Positions 24,122-36,700 of a DNA stretch of 64,000 nucleotides are shown here, piece by piece. Every line of letters begins with the position of its first letter. Position 1 is the first letter of the stretch. The notes beneath the pieces are model-generated. The model ran no database searches, had not been told where the DNA came from, and worked only from the letters and a program-made list of their open reading frames with translations. A program made the translations under genes and the position numbers. Source of the DNA: Lagopus muta. Taxonomy: Eukaryota; Chordata; Aves; Galliformes; Phasianidae. The stretch is from positions 9,353,469 through 9,417,468 of the forward strand of contig NC_064472.1 of NCBI RefSeq assembly GCF_023343835.1. The letters run 5' to 3'.

Positions 24122-25024
24122 AAGAAGAAAGGAAGGAAGGAAGCAGCTAAATGCTGTAATTATTGCACTGAAGAGAACTAGCAGCAAATACCTGAACACG
24201 CTGTGAATACTGCTCCTGCATCATTGCCAAGAGCAATCTTTGATGATGGTGGCAGGCTTAGGGACCGAGAAGGATGGCAATAACCCTGAGTGATACCCAT
24301 CACCCCTCGCATCCTGCAGGCCAAGCCATGGCCAAGTGGACACTAGTTGTTCCACAGCACCCAGCAGTGCCAGGATGGGACATCTCCCCCAGTGCACCTT
24401 TGCCTGTTCCAGATGCCAGCCCTGACTCCACTCCACCTGTCAGGAAAGTGAACTGAGAGAAAGCTGCAAGGGAGTGAGGGCTCAAGAGAGAAACTGTACC
24501 ACCTGTTCCCTGAGAACAACATGGAATCAGCACAGTGGCAATGGACATCCCCATCTCTCCCATTCATCCCTGTTCAGTCTTTACTGAGCAGCCCTTCCCA
24601 GGGATATAGAAGGGCTCAGGCTTGAGGCTGATGTTGGAAACCTAAGGGAACAGACCAGTGATGGAAATGAGACCGCAGGAAGGCTGAGATCCCAACAAAC
24701 TCATCTGCAGATCAAATCAACTCCTCAGCCTCAGTAGTGGCAGGGGTGATGCTGAGAACCCTTGAGGCCAAGACTCCTGTCAAGCAGCCCATGGCTTGGG
24801 CAGATGCACATTTCTCAGTCACAACAGTGGCAGAAAGGAGAAGAAAGAACAGAAGTGCTGTGCCCAGCACTGCACACTGACACCAGTCCCAAGGAGGGCT
24901 GGTCCTGTGCACAACAGCAGGGCATACAAGCAGGGTAGGTTTCATGGCTTCACAAGCTTCAGATTCACAGCTGGGAGTCAGCACTGCTCTGGGTGCTGGG
25001 GCTGGGCACATGTTTCTGCATAGC

Positions 25025-26514
25025 TTAATTGCCTTGATTTGGGACCTAGGAAAGAGAAAAACCCAGCTGGGATGAGTGTGGATCTAAGGCAGGAGCCTTC
25101 CCAGTGCCCCTTCCCTGCAGCTGAAGTGGTTACCAGGACTATGGCCAGAGCCTGACCTTGACTGTCTCCAGAGACTGGCATCCACCACCTCTCTGGGCAA
25201 GAAGAGAGCTTGCAAAGCACCCACAAACCTCATCCCAAACCTTCCCCACGGAGGTGCACATTGCCAGACGCCAGAAGCAGGGTTCTCTGCTTTGTTGCCA
25301 GTGCAATTTGCTGTGGCATCCATCAGTCCCGCTAGGACTGGGATAAGCTGTTTGGGGGCAGATCCAACCCATGCCCACGCTGTTCCCATTCCCCAGTGCA
25401 TGCCTGAAGCGTGGCCCAGCTCCCACCTTCCCAGCAGATCTAGCGTCCAGCTTCTCTCGGAGGTGCAGCACCCACGGAGCTTGGGGTGGGGCACAGAGCC
25501 GCTTTCCCCTCGCGGTGATGAACCTGCCAGGTCCACAGGGGAAAAGAAAGAGATGTTCTGAAGATGTTCCTCCACAGCTTGAGTTCTCACCCACTGCCTC
25601 CATCACCGTCCTCCTCCACGTCTCCTTTATGATGACTTTCCTCCACATTTTCCCCAGATTTTCACCTCTCAGCAGGTTTGTCCTGCTCTGTCTGAGCCTC
25701 TGCATGTCCTTTCCTTCTCTTTGGCATCCTTCCCTGTTCCCCTAACCCATCTCACCCCTCCTTCACCCTGCTTCGCCTCCCTCCCTGCCTCCTGCTTGCT
25801 CCATCCCTCACCCATCATGGAACTAGGGCTCTTACACGGTGGCAGGGATGTCGCAGCCATCCTGCACCAGCTGCATCCGGTAGTCCTGCACTATCCGCCG
25901 GGGGATGGGCTTCTCGCTGGTTCGCAGGCAGCAGTCGAGGACGTTGTTGCCAGCGTACACTGGAGGAGGAAGGAACAGCATACGTGTTATTGAGGTCGCT
26001 CCTGGGCTCCGTGGACAGTGGGGCCGTGGAGTGGGGCAGGAAGACGACCGCTTGGTGGGGGCAACCCTGCATGCCTAGAGCCCTCCCCTGTCCCCAGACC
26101 AGTGCTCCAAGTGCCAGGGGTGTTCCCCTGTTGTGCTAGGGACTGCTTAGGCAAAGGAGAAAGGAAGCACGGGGGTGAAAGGAAGCACGGAGATCAAGTG
26201 TGCACAGGCTGGGCTAGGGCACAGGGGGGCAGGAATGCTCCGCCACTGTTCCCAGCACAGTTTTCTGTGTAGGATCCTTTGCGGACTTTGGGCAGTGCAG
26301 AGTCTCTCTGGGACGGGTTACCAGCAGAGCATTCAAGAGGGCTGCTGCAAAGCCCCAGCAGTGAATTCCTGTATTACTTCTGCAAATACAAAAGCAAACA
26401 AGAAATTGGCTCCTAGCCCTTCTGCAAGAAAAGCACCCGTAAAGCTTCCTTCTTACCATTCAGGATACATCTCTGCACCAGGAGACTAAGGCAAAGAAGA
26501 TGCAGCCGCTGCAT
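25025..26514 (-). CDS. CCL19: C-C motif chemokine 19, 4 exons
   Basis: Secreted CC chemokine, ligand of CCR7, guiding T cells and dendritic cells in lymphoid tissue. Minus-strand exons: 26514-26457, 25959-25836, 25523-25427, 25045-25025; phases agree and give 99 residues (human CCL19 98). Residues 1-22 form the leader; the mature part has the adjacent cysteines 29-30, then Cys55 and Cys71, in the CCL19-type contexts LDCCL, KPIP, DGCDIPA and RLCAPPQAPWV. The last exon is short (VPNQGN then stop) behind a strong pyrimidine tract and CCTAG acceptor; its assignment is less certain than the first three, but without splicing the exon 3 frame runs on far too long. CCL21 follows about 5 kb away on the same strand, matching the mammalian CCL19/CCL21 pair. 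Confidence 0.9.
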
Positions 26515-26620
26515 TGTGTCACTGAGTCAGGCAGAGGAGGGGCTGCAGACGGTGGTGCTCTGGGCAGGAGAGGTGAGCTCTGCACAGCTTGCTGCGATCT
26601 GTTGCTGTGTTCTCCACTGC

Positions 26621-26682
26621 CTATTTATCTGTCCCAGCCCGTGGCTTTCACTTTCTTTTGGTGAAGACGGGTGGGAAATCAC
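26621..26682 (-). promoter_or_regulatory. CCL19 core promoter: TATA-like box, IRF-type site, kappaB-like site
   Basis: On the minus strand, AGATAAATAG (26621-26630) lies about 107-116 bases before the start codon. Immediately upstream, 26644-26659 reads GAAAGTGAAAGC on the minus strand, fitting the IRF/ISRE core GAAANNGAAA. Further upstream GGGAAATCAC on the + strand (about 26672-26681) resembles half of a kappaB site. Interferon and NF-kappaB control are known for mammalian CCL19; here it is inferred from motifs. Confidence 0.5.
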
Positions 26683-26684
26683 AG

Positions 26685-29600
26685 CAAGCAGCATGTTGAT
26701 CTTTGTGCAGTTCCCGAACATCCCGTCAGCTTTCCTTGCAGCCAGCTGCTCAGCCTCCCCACAGCCAAGTGCCCTCCCAGGGCATGTGGGCTTCGGTCAA
26801 GATCCTCACCCCTGGCCCCTGGGAAAACACTTATGGGATCTCATCCCATGCATTTCCCACTCCCTCCTCCAGGACCTCTCTGGGACATCCCCACTGGATG
26901 GGGCTCATCCCCCAGAGATGAGTGTGTACTGAAGCTGCTTGGCTGCCTTTAAAGCTTCCAAGTTGTTTGCAGGAGCCTGGCTGCCCCTCCACCTCCATGC
27001 CCTCCCCATTCCCAGCACACCAGACACATTCAGAACTGCCTGAGCTTGGAGTGTCTGTGCAGCGCTGGTGGATGGAGTCTGGCTGAGCGTACATGCCAAA
27101 AGACAGTGTGGTTTCCAGGTGTTCCTGGAGCAAATGGGCTCATGGCCAAAGACAGCTGCATATCTTTCTGCAAGTGTATACTCTCAGCACATGGGCAGAA
27201 ATCCCCTATGGAGGCTTGGCTGCCAGCACTCACTGCTCGTGCAGGCATCACCAAGAGCAAAGAGCACACTCCTGCTGCAAACCTTCAGAGCAGAGAAGAG
27301 ACAGAGGCTGTCCCTCCTTGAGGTCACCGTCAGGACAGTGCCACCAACACCACCACCCTCAGCCAGCCTGCTCCAGCCCTGGTGCGTGGTATGGGGCATG
27401 CAGCCTGTGGAAGGGACAGTGGAAGGGATCTCACCCCTGCCCCACAGGCATTTGGAGAGGTGTAGAGCCAGGGTCCTCTTGGAGGGAACTGGAGATAGGG
27501 AGAGAAGCACCAGCTGCACTCAGGGAAATGGCCATTAATATCAGGAAAAATATTGAAATCTCCACCCCTGCACCCTCTCCATTGCTTCAGCTTCAGCCTT
27601 TCCTTGCACCTCGGTGGAGATTGCAACACAGGGACAAAGGTCTCCTTGGGGACAGGAGATCCCTCTGCTCCTCTCAGCAGTAGGAGATAGCGAGCTGCTC
27701 CTTCCGTAGTCCGGGATAGGAAGAGGAAGCTCCAGCCATGCCACCTGCCAAAGTGCCTCATTTCTGTGTGGCTGGCTGCTGGTGCCACCTTGTGCACGGC
27801 ACTGTGCTTTCCATCAGGAGAGTCTTTCCTCCAGCTGTGCCCGTGCCCAGCATGTCAGTACTGCCGGAGGGGACAGGAGGAAGCTGGCAGGCAGAAGGAG
27901 CAGTGCAAACAGGATGTGCAAGCATAGCTGCAGTCAGACCCTCCCACCTTCAGCACTCTCCAAGCTTATTAACTGCAAAGAAATCTTGGTGGGTGGAAGA
28001 GGAATTTAGGCAGCAGAGGATTAACATCATTCATCAGTCCCATGTGGATGCAGTCTGGTGCTGGGACCTGATATCCACTCATTCTCCCTTGATGCTGGCA
28101 GAGATCCTGTGGCGAGGAGGATGGTGCAGGATCAGCAGGGAGTGCTGGAGGTCCCCTCCTTTGGGATCTCTCCTCCTGGCACTTCTGGGGGCCCTGTCCT
28201 CATGGCAAAGGACAGGCCATGAGCAAAAGGTGTGGTGGTGCATCCTGGGGGCTGCGGGGAGAATAACTCCTGCAACACCTCCAGCAGCCCTCAGCCCCTG
28301 AGAGATACTGAGGCTCTGCTTTCCTGCATGTGACATGGAGCTTTCCCAGTGCCGAGTGGGTGAAAGCATGGCTGCTGGAGTCACTTCTGCTCCCCAGGAG
28401 GACCATGAGAGACTGAGGAAAGGGGCTTTCCACGTTGGGAAAAGGGGATGCGATGGGTTTCCCCCTCTGTTGGGGTCAGTGAGATTTCTAAGAAGAATGT
28501 GGTTAGCCACAAAGCACATCCAAGCGACCATCCCCCCCCACTCTGGTGTGATTTGCGCTCACTCCTGAGGAAGAATTTCTTAATGAAAGCGGGAACAACG
28601 CATGAGGGAGAGAGGGGGCTCCCATAGGAAATCCAACCTACTGTTATACATCCCTTGGCTCTGTTCAGGAGGCACCAGTCATGCTGCTGTCCTCCCTGAG
28701 ACCCCCTCTTACCAGGGTGCTGTGCAGTGTTCTGCTCCCCACCTCCAAGCCAAGGAGCTAGAAAGGGCAAAAGGGGAATTCCAGCAAGCTCAGACACAGC
28801 CAGCCCCCGTGGCAGGATCTGGCCTGGCTGCATTCACCTCATTGAGAAATGCGAGACTGCATCACAGCTGTTTTGATTTCCATGCCTCTACTACAAGCTT
28901 CTGACATGGGAGGCTTCCACGTCTTCCACAGCATCTCAGTCCCACTGCAGCGTGGCACCCAGGATCTCCTTGGGATCTCCTCCAGCTGAGAGAATGTAGT
29001 CAATGGAGTCAATTGTTGGTCAAAATGGAATTAAGGAAAAAACAGTGAGCACTTGACTTTGGCCAGAAAAGAGCAAAGAAGGTCTTGAGGTCTTGGCTAA
29101 CAGGAAGGCAGTTCTGTGCCAGTTCCTAAGTGGCTGACACTGGGGAGAGTGGGAGCCCCGTTGCCCACCATCCACTTCTCCATCTCCATGCTGAAGCAGG
29201 AGGACAGAGCCCAGGGGGACGATGTGGTTGGAAATGCTGGCTCTCCATGAGCATATCTCTCACTTAATAACCCACAGTTCCTCCCCTAGTTCCACCACTG
29301 AGGGAAACAAGGTGCAGAGGAAACCACTCTCCTGCAGGGCACATGTCTACACACCACAGTTTTGGAGATCACCGCCCTTCTAGCACCCATGTAGCCCCAT
29401 AAGCACCAATACCAAAACCCGTAAGCACAGAGCTGCAGTGTGCATGTTCCTATGTGTTGTCAGCAGTACAGCATGGAGGGACCAACCCTGTGCATGTGTC
29501 CCCAGGTGAGCATCACTGGAGCTCAGCCCAGCATACTGTGCTGCCAGGAGCCTCATCTGTACCGGGTAATTGCTGAGCAGATCATTTGGCTCACACTCAG

Positions 29601-31065
29601 GACTTTCCTTCTTTTGGCTGCATGTTGTGGTTTCTCTCTTGCTTGGCTACTTTCTGCTTGTCACCTAATCCTGTCTGCTCCAGGGTGGCCCAGCTCCTGG
29701 AAATTCCCCCAGCCCAGCGCAGTTCCTCCAGCCTGTTGCTCAGAGAGTATAATTGGAGTGTTCTCTGGTGCTATTGCACCTGCCATGCATGACAGCAGTT
29801 TTTTTGTCTGCTCCCACCTGAGGTTTCTGCTACGTTCTTTTCACCTTGTTTTCCTCTGTAACAGTGTTTTGCAGTGAGGATGGCTTGCAGACTCACGTCA
29901 GCCCCGGCCAGATGCCTGTGCATGCACTCCCGTATGACCAGAGCAGGTCACAGCCCCATTAATAACTCCTCTAACAACCCAGAGAGCACAGGAGCACGGC
30001 TCTGAGACGAAGTCATGGCTGTGGGGATGATGTGCGGTGCAGCCCTTTCACCCTAACCTGTCTTCCCCACCCTTCCCACTCTCCCCAAAGACGGTCATGA
30101 GAGCCAGAAGGACTGTGTTTGTGTTTGAAAGATATGTTTTATTGCCTTGCATCCTGCCTGGAGCCCGGACAGCCGCACTGTGGCACAAGGCCGGCTCAGT
30201 GCCCAGGGTCGGTATCGGGTTCTTCACAGTTTCTTTATAGTCTTAAAAGAATACACCTCAACGCTCACCAGATAAAGCAATCAGCCATATAAATGCACTC
30301 AATAGAAGCACTCAGCTACAAGTGTTCGCCAGCCAGCACACTTCCTATGCTGAAATTTTTAAGCCCCACAAATCCTATTACTGTAATCATACAGCTTAAT
30401 AGACCCTTACTGACTGAAGTCCACGTCTGAAGGCCAAAAGCAAACAGCACTGTGGCTTTTACAGAGCCTTTCCATTGTTCCTCAGCACAGTGGGGAGACT
30501 GCAGTCAGGGGATCTATCCACCCACCTGCTTGCAGCCTCACCTTTCAGTGTGCTCAGGGTTTGATAGAGCTGCTCACTATTGTATTTGCAATGAATTCTG
30601 CAGATTCTTCTATTGCTGCACCTGCATAGCCTTCTGTGCACTATTTCCACCATGCACACATTTCGTTTTGGAGAAGAAAGCCTAAGAGAGTTTCTTTTAT
30701 CGCTCCTGAAAGCAAAGCACTTTGCTTAATAATGACCCAATCTCTGAATACAGCAAAAACGAGTGAGGACAAAGCGGTAAAATCGCACTAAAATGAGAAG
30801 TTTGCTCTGACCTCATTGCAATTTTATATCTAAAAAAAAAAAAGGATTGAAAAAAATCAAAGGATATTTGGAAAAAACCTATCTTCCTACTGTGATACTG
30901 CAACAACTTGAAGCCAAAGGTAAGATCCAGCCCAACAGTATAGCAGAACCTGCAGTCCCCATGCTGCTCTCAGCCACCGTGGGTGTTGTGAGATGCAGCA
31001 CCCTGGCTCTGGGCACTGCTTGGAAGCTGGAAAAGAGCAAGCGGGCTAGAGGGGAATGAACTGCA
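26685..31065. other. CCL21-CCL19 spacer, no gene recognised
   Basis: About 4.4 kb without an exon I can recognise. The open frames here have no signal peptide-plus-cysteine chemokine pattern or other familiar domain. A possible LTR-core-like signal set near 30.1-30.2 kb is listed separately. Confidence 0.5.
30138..30239 (-). promoter_or_regulatory. TATAAAG and AATAAA in LTR-like spacing
   Basis: On the minus strand TATAAAG (30233-30239) is followed about 90 bases later by AATAAAAC (AATAAA at 30138-30143). This short distance between a promoter box and a poly(A) signal is typical of the core of a retroviral LTR. I could not define LTR ends or a target duplication. Confidence 0.25.
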
Positions 31066-31072
31066 GCCATCA

Positions 31073-31078
31073 TTTATT
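31073..31078 (-). terminator. Candidate polyadenylation signal for CCL21
   Basis: Minus-strand AATAAA about 570 bases after the CCL21 stop codon, giving a 3' UTR of ordinary length. Other A/T-rich hexamers nearby cannot be excluded. Confidence 0.45.
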
Positions 31079-31646
31079 TGGTATAAAAATAAGAGCCATC
31101 TTCCAGAAAAGCCAGTCTGCAGCATAAATGGTGCTCTGTGAAGCAGCAAGCAGAGCCCTCCAGGTGCAACTGTGTAAAGCAGAGTCTTTAATATAAATAC
31201 AAATGTATAATATCCCCAAATGAAGCTGCCATCCCACCAGGTGCCTTGCAGGAACCCCCCCACCATGGTGAAGGTGCTCGCTGCTGGGGCTCAAGCTCCC
31301 TGCTGGGGAGAGGGGGTGCCGACAGAGGGGAGGAGGACATGGGGCAGAGCACAGTCCCCTCTTGCCCCACGCTGGAAGGTGAGTGTGCTGCAGGTGTCCA
31401 TTGCTGGTCGGTGGTCAGTGGGGAAAGTGCTTGTCCTAGGGAAGAGGGCAAGGAGAGAGTGAGTGTCTCAGCACACCCCAACCTGAGGCTGTGGGGCAGT
31501 GTCCCCAAGCATTTCTGCCACCAGCTTCATCCCCAGGCTGCTGAGGGGGTGGGTTTGGGATGTGGGGCAGCATCACTGCCATCCCTTCTCCAGCTTGTGG
31601 TCCCCTCCCTCCCAGTCTGCCCCTCACCTACCTCTCCAGGCCTGGC

Positions 31647-32720
31647 TTAGACCTGCTTCTTCTTCTGCCTCTTGGATTTGCGCTGGGAAGGGTTTTTTCT
31701 TCTGTTGTCCAGGCTCTTGATCAGCTTCTGGACAGTGGGGTCGGTAGGAGAGGAGCAGATTTTCATATTCTTCTTGGTGGTGAACCTGGGAGTATGGGCA
31801 GATGGGTTTGCTGCTGAATAAGAAGGAGCAGACAGGGAGGGAGGGCTCAGACCACAGTGGAGTACTTACACAACAGCACGCAGCACGCATCCTGATTCAG
31901 GGCCCTGGATGCTGTAGGTCTTCACCAGCTTGATGGGGATGGTCTTCTGGCTGGTCTTCAGGCAGCAGTCTGAGGCCGGATTGTCCACACCTGGGGGACA
32001 GAGGGGGCATGTGAGATTTTGGTCCCCCATTTAGCCAAGGCACCTTCGCACCCCAGGGGAGCACAATGTGAGTCATTGTTCCTGGGAGTGATGCTGTGAT
32101 TTTTTCACGCTGATGGGCAGGTCAGCTCCAACACACTGCTCCGTGAAAGAACAGGGGGAGAGAACAGGATGAAAAAAGGCTCATGGGCTAAGAACGGCAT
32201 GGCCATTTACCTACTACAGTCATGGGCAAAACATCTCAACGTAAGAGAGATTCATACAATTTATCGTCTATTCCTAAGAAATTAGAGCTGGGAAAACTAA
32301 ATGCAAACTAAAAACACCTTCCTTCCATCCAACTGCTTCTATCTCTTCCCCTGAGCAATGCAGGGGAATGATGTTGGGGCACCAAAATAAGCATGGGAAC
32401 CCTGCTCCCCAGTGCCCCACTGCAGCGATATGTGACACACAGTGCCACCCCTGCACTGCTGTTCCTGGGGGGGGAAGCAGGAATGGGCTCTTTTTCCTGC
32501 TTTGCCCCCAAGCTTGGGGTGCTGCCACCCCACCCAGACACCCAAACACCCACCTGCACCACACCACCACCCTTTGCTCTCAGGGCCACCACACTCTATG
32601 CAGTGCCCTAACCCTAATCCTGACTCCTGCCCCACATTCCCTACAGCCCTCACCTTCAGCCTGGTGGAGCAGGAGAGAAGCAGCCAGCAGGAGCAGAGGC
32701 AGCAGGACGCGCAGGGCCAT
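31647..32720 (-). CDS. CCL21: C-C motif chemokine 21-like, 3 exons
   Basis: Secreted CC chemokine, expected CCR7 ligand produced in lymphoid stroma. Minus-strand exons: 32720-32654, 31990-31870, 31785-31647, in phase, 108 residues. Leader of about 22 residues (MALRVLLPLLLL...), then SDCCLKTSQK with cysteines 31-32, Cys57 (ESGC) and Cys73 (KICS). The C-terminus from about residue 90 is strongly basic (Arg/Lys-rich, ending KKKQV), as expected for glycosaminoglycan binding. It differs from mammalian CCL21 in having no extra cysteine pair in the tail and a shorter extension. Position beside CCL19 on the same strand and the DCCL-K-SQ...IP-K-V pattern support CCL21; another CCL19/21-clade name is possible. 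Confidence 0.82.
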
Positions 32721-32787
32721 GGTGGGTGCTGAGCCTCGCGATGCTGAGCTGCAGGACACACACTGCTGTCCTGAGCTTCGGCTGCTC

Positions 32788-32883
32788 CAATTTATCTGCA
32801 GTCGCTTTGCTTTCGTTTTCAGTCCCCCTGGCAGTCAGCCCACTAGAGGCTGTGATGGAGGAGATGGAGGGTGGAAGTTTCCC
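32788..32883 (-). promoter_or_regulatory. CCL21 core promoter: TATA-like box, IRF-type site, kappaB-like site
   Basis: Minus-strand GATAAATT (near 32790-32797) lies about 70-77 bases before the ATG. Upstream, 32809-32823 reads ACTGAAAACGAAAGC, matching the ISRE core GAAANNGAAA, and 32873-32883 reads GGGAAACTTCC, close to a kappaB site. The order and the short TATA-IRF spacing repeat those of the CCL19 promoter. Confidence 0.5.
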
Positions 32884-33639
32884 GTAAGCAGTGAGCCCCC
32901 CTTTACGGACCAGTTCTATCTTGTTCCTGGCTGCCCAGCACAGCACAGGGTGCCACGCGGGGGGCACACCGGAGACACAGCCTCCGGCACGTCCAGGTAA
33001 TTTCTGGGCTCCTGTTTCCTACCCCCTCCCACAACCTGCCGCTGCCTGCTCCCAGCTGCTACTGCTTGCCTGCTGCCTCCCCAGGCAGTGACCCTGGCAG
33101 GTGGCCAAGTCATCAGGGAAACCAAGGAGGGAATCTTCTGATTCCCCAGCCTGTGCTTTGCTTCCAAGACAAGACATTCTCCTGACGTAGGAGGAGCTGA
33201 ACGTCCACATCCGAGCTCTCTCAGCTCTTCTCCGAAGCTACTTTGGGAGCCCCCCAAAACTCTTGAGTACATCTCTACTATTGGGATGTGCAGGGTCCAT
33301 GGTGCAAATGGGGCTGGGGGAGATAGTACAGCTTGCTCCCCCTCTGCATACGTGAAGATCCAGAGTGTCTGCACCCTCTCTGTGTCACCTTATTGTGGGG
33401 ACCTGGGGCTGAGCAGGGAACTCAACCAGATGAGGGAAACGGCTGGTGAGATTCTTGAAGATCTTGAAGCCCAAGGCACTGTCCCTCAGGTAGGAGACAG
33501 TGAGCTCTTCAGCAGGACATGCTGGGCACAGATCTGGCAAGAAGTGATTCTGAGGGAGCTCAACTGCAGTGGCAAAACCCAAAGAGAGGGCTCGGTCACC
33601 ATGCCACAGGCTGGAAGAGACGGAGGATCAAGATTTCAC

Positions 33640-33790
33640 GACTAAGGATGAAGATTTCACAACAGTCTGGGCAACCTGTTCCAACACTCAAAATGTTCTC
33701 ATGTTGAAAACATTTTCCCTCTGTTTAATTGGAATTTCCCTGGGTGCATCCTGTACTGCTTCTTCTCACCCAGACCCAGGGTCCCTCTGA
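33640..33790 (-). mobile_element. Possible old CR1 remnant
   Basis: GGGCAACCTGTTCCAACACT followed by AACATTTTCCCTCTGTTTAA and CACCCAGACCCAGGGTCCCT resembles the reverse complement of CR1 3' UTR blocks, but without the terminal ATTCTATG repeats. Confidence 0.45.
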
Positions 33791-36700
33791 GAAGAGATGG
33801 GTCCCTTCAGCCCCCTGGGCAGCCACCACCAGCAAGGAGCTCCTTTATCACCCTCCCCCTATCACAGACCCTCCTGACCCAGCCTGGCCTCCATCCTTTC
33901 TGCTGACCATGTTGATCGTGTCCCCAGAGCCCTCATAGGTTCTCCAGTTGTAAGGAGGAGTCTGAGTTCTTCCCTCAGTCCTGCTGCCTGAGCCCCAGTG
34001 TGCTGCTAGTGAAGCCCCAGAAGTTTAAAGCAGTTCCTGATAAAGATCCTCATTATCAATCATCGATGGCAATGAGTAACCCAGGGGGAGAACAAAGTCC
34101 CAGCAGAGAGCAAAGCACTGATAAGATGCCTGAGCTCTCTACACAGAAGGGGCAATGGTCCATGGGCAGCAGCAGATTGCCTGTGGGTGCATCTCCCCAG
34201 AGTGCCTGGCAGTGTAGATCCCCACATGCCATCAGATGTCGCTCCAACCCCAAAGTATCAGTGGCATCTATGAGCACCAGGGGGAATGCCCTGGCGTTGC
34301 ACATCTGGGATAGTCAGAGTGCCTCTGTCCCACCACAGTTTCATGTGCTGGAGAGCCAAGATCACTCTTCCTTCTTTCCCCCTCCCCGCCATCCATCCTG
34401 ATTAGGCTTGTCTTGGTGCCCATATGATGTCAAGGTGAGTGATGTGAAGGGAGGAGAGAGATGCCACTGCTTGCCCCTACAATAAGTGAATTACCCCAGG
34501 AGAGCTTCGAGAAACTGCACAAAGCCCTACTGGATTCCTTGCCTGGTCCCAGGTCTGGCTGCTCCTGGAAAGTCCCTTGCTTTCTTGTTTTCAAGACACT
34601 GTAGTAGCATCCTCTGGCCAGCCCCAAACATGGCCTGAGCTGCTGAGCAAGGTCAGGGCATGTGCTTCCTTTGCAGGCATCACTTCTAGCAATTTTCTGG
34701 TCACTGAATTTGTATTATAAAGAAAACAGCTGAGTGGACCCTCACTCCATTACTCCCAGGATAGTTGTTTTGGAGGTGCACAAGCTCAGGGCAGGGGTAC
34801 CCAGCAGCATGCTCTTGCTCTGGGCACAGGCTAGGCAATGTGCAGAGCCACACGTAACCTGGGCAGGGGATCTGTGCCCACTTCCACTCCTGCCTCCCTT
34901 TCCAAAATCCTCCTTCACCTTATGTGCTCTCCTCTATCTTCTATCCCTCACATCCAGGAGAAAGCAAGGCATTTCTGGCAGGGAGATAGGGATGAGCATC
35001 CCTGTCTGCAGGGAGTCATGAGGCAGATCTAAATTTTGGGAGATAGAAGAAAGGTTTTTTAGGGGTCTCCAACACCAGCAGACTCCAGGAGCAGCACTGC
35101 TCTGCTCTGGACAGGCACAGTTTCTTGCATTGTACCCCCATTAACAAATTGCTCACCAATTTGGGTTCCTGCAGCCACCAGAGCTCAGGAACAGCAGTAG
35201 AGATAGCTACAGGGAGAAGAATACAACCAGACAGGGTGCCTTTCTGCAGTGCTGGAAAATACCCTTTGATGCTGCAGTGCCACAGGTTTGGGCAACTCAA
35301 GCCATTTATCCCAGACTGCAGGAAGAGGAGAGATTGCAGTGACCCACAGGACCTACAGGCAAAAACAGTCAGGGACCACAGCCACCTTGCTTGCAAGACT
35401 TTTCCAAGTCTGAAATCATCCCGGCAGCTTGCAGGCAACTTGCTCAGATCTTCATCTCAAATGCCCTGTATGCACCCCTCACCCCAGTGCCAGAGCCTGG
35501 GGTTTGCTTATGAATTGCTTCCCCAGCTTGCTGCATTGCAGTTTGGCATCTCATTCCCACACGTCAGGAGAGGCCATAGAGCTCCTCTGCTACCCCAGCT
35601 CTGCTCCAAGCACCCTGTGCACGACAGGACAGTGGGGTCTGCTCCTCAGCTCACTCAGGACCAGCCACAGAGGCTTCTCAGCTGCATGCATGGACTAAGG
35701 GCATCCAGGAGACCCAAGCTGGGGGGTGGGAATTTCCAAATCCTTTTGGATGCTGCATCCAAATTAAAGTCTCTGCTAACAGGAATAGGGTCGTTCAGCT
35801 TCACTCAACCCGCTGACCAGCAAATTCCTTCCCGCAGAGCCCCCGATTCCCAGGAGAAAGCCACTGAGGCACCTCGCTGAGCCCAGCCTGGAAAGCCCCT
35901 ATCACTGGGAAGGGGAGAGGGCCGCCTGCCAGCCCGCACCGTATAGAAACGTGCTTCATGGCATCCTTAGGAAGCGGGAAAAGAATTGCTGGAAGCCAGC
36001 GGCACACGCGGCAGCTGCCTCCCTATCCTCGGCGTGCAGCAGGGCTGATGGGAAGAGCGGAGTGAGCACAGCGTGCTGGGAAGCACAACCCGGGACTCTC
36101 CTGCCCATAAACGGGTGCTGAACTGCAGGGCTTTGGTGTCTTTGGGCAGAGAGAGTGTTGTGCCCCGTGTACCCCAGTCCCTCTGATCCCAAAGAAAGGC
36201 ATTTTCCCAGCTGAGAGTCATGCTAGGAGTTAACCCCTTACTCACCCATATGGCCATGGAGGTGTTAAACAGCTCTGGGAGCAGATTAAAAAAATGCACA
36301 GAAAAAACGTGCAGAAAAATGTGCATGGAGTGAAATGGTACTGATAGTGGTGAGAGGAACCTGTGTGAGTGATCAGCGTGGCAAGATCTTCTCCATCCTC
36401 TGTGTGGTGTGCAGCGCTGCCCGTAGCACTACCCCCCTGATCCAAAAGCAAGGGGCTGGGCTGGCTCTGGCTTTCGTTACCCCTTCCAATCAGAAAAAAA
36501 TGCTCTCACCCTCTTGGCCACGCACAGCCCAGTACATGGCATCTTCTGGGCTCAGGCTGGTGTGAGCTTGTACATTTGTCACTGTGGCACCAGCACACTC
36601 AGCTTGTGCTGGAAGGGGTGATGCTGGTCCCTCTGTGGCACAGTGGAGACATCCTTGGAGTGGCAAGGTTTGTGTTAGGGATGGGACACAGTGAGATGCT

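Noticed and set aside
35125-35880. 251-codon plus-strand frame, longest in the 33-46 kb gap
   Set aside because: No domain, no signal or membrane segment, no exon partners; unusual only in length. Kept out of the gene list for lack of support.
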